Assembly (NCBI RefSeq): GCF_041379945.2
Contig: NZ_JBFTXJ020000009.1
Coordinates: 62,001 to 126,000 of the forward strand
DNA length: 64,000 nucleotides
Origin: Aneurinibacillus sp. REN35
GTDB taxonomy: Bacteria; Bacillota; Bacilli; Aneurinibacillales; Aneurinibacillaceae
Reading direction: 5' to 3'
How positions within the stretch are numbered: the first letter of the stretch is position 1; the number at the start of each line of letters is the position of its first letter. This document shows positions 63,942 to 64,000 of the stretch, piece by piece. A model generated the notes under the pieces. That model was not told where the DNA came from. It saw only the letters and a list, made by a program, of their open reading frames with translations, and searched no databases. Made by a program: the position numbers and the translations under genes.

Positions 63942-64000
63942 TTAGGAGACTGCCTGCCTGCGGATTCGGTAAAAGCTATAAGCAAATACGATGATGCCAA
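63942..64000 (-). CDS. C-terminal end of a probable membrane protein (partial)
   Basis: On the minus strand the window begins inside a frame reading GIIVFAYSFYRIRRQAVS and then TAA at 63942-63944. A hydrophobic stretch followed by positive residues looks like the end of a last transmembrane helix. Only 18 codons are visible, so the family cannot be named. It would share the terminator at 63849-63891. Confidence 0.4.
   Translation of the reverse strand, partial: GIIVFAYSFYRIRRQAVS

Overview
The window looks like chromosomal DNA of a spore-forming, low-to-mid GC Bacillota of the Paenibacillaceae/Bacillaceae type (Aneurinibacillus or Brevibacillus-like; this is inference from gene content and order). 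The left half follows the Bacillus subtilis backbone: ywiB-argS, fadF-acdA, rpoE-pyrG-spo0F-fbaA-tal, speE-speB, pbpG-like/ywhD, ywfO and spo0M. Ribosome binding sites are strong and Bacillus-like, and several real starts are GTG or TTG. No rRNA, tRNA or CRISPR array was seen, and no intact insertion sequence.

Layout. 1-4.4 kb: transaldolase (cut by the window edge), fbaA, spo0F with a sigma-H-type promoter, pyrG with a CTP-sensing attenuator, and rpoE. 4.9-16.8 kb: a branched/short-chain acyl-CoA degradation block (icmF, a TetR regulator, meaB, acdA, mmgC, mmgB, mmgA, fadF) with FadR-like operators in front of tetR, mmgA and fadF. 17-21 kb: argS, ywiB and the polyamine genes speB and speE. 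21-29 kb: a secreted hydrolase, a TerC-family protein, a tripartite tricarboxylate transporter (tctA, tctB, tctC) and its CitST-like two-component system. 29-42 kb: a class A PBP, ywhD, ywfO, a pseudouridine synthase, spo0M, a universal stress protein, a CPA2 antiporter, a PAS-STAS protein and asnO.

42-46.6 kb is the accessory, signalling-rich part. It holds an HTH-only IS3 OrfA remnant, then a small exported-peptide gene divergent from an HTH-TPR regulator. The peptide ends in LPYQH, which closely parallels the PapR pheromones of the PlcR system. After a CDF transporter comes a three-gene operon: a helical protein, a stand-alone B12-binding protein with the CarH-type Wx9EH photoreceptor signature, and a PAS-STAS protein. 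I read this as a B12-based light or cobalamin sensor feeding a stressosome-like output without a DNA-binding domain. These two loci are the best candidates for undescribed systems.

46.6-64 kb: ecsA-ecsB, a decayed EamA/DMT transporter gene, an RlmI-like rRNA methyltransferase, BrkB with a large heparinase-like protein, DUF423, an MFS carrier, and the kip/pxp operon (IclR regulator, PxpB, PxpC, PxpA, NRAMP, DUF1445) with IclR-type operators. The window closes with a GNAT plus nitrilase pair and the last codons of a membrane-protein gene.
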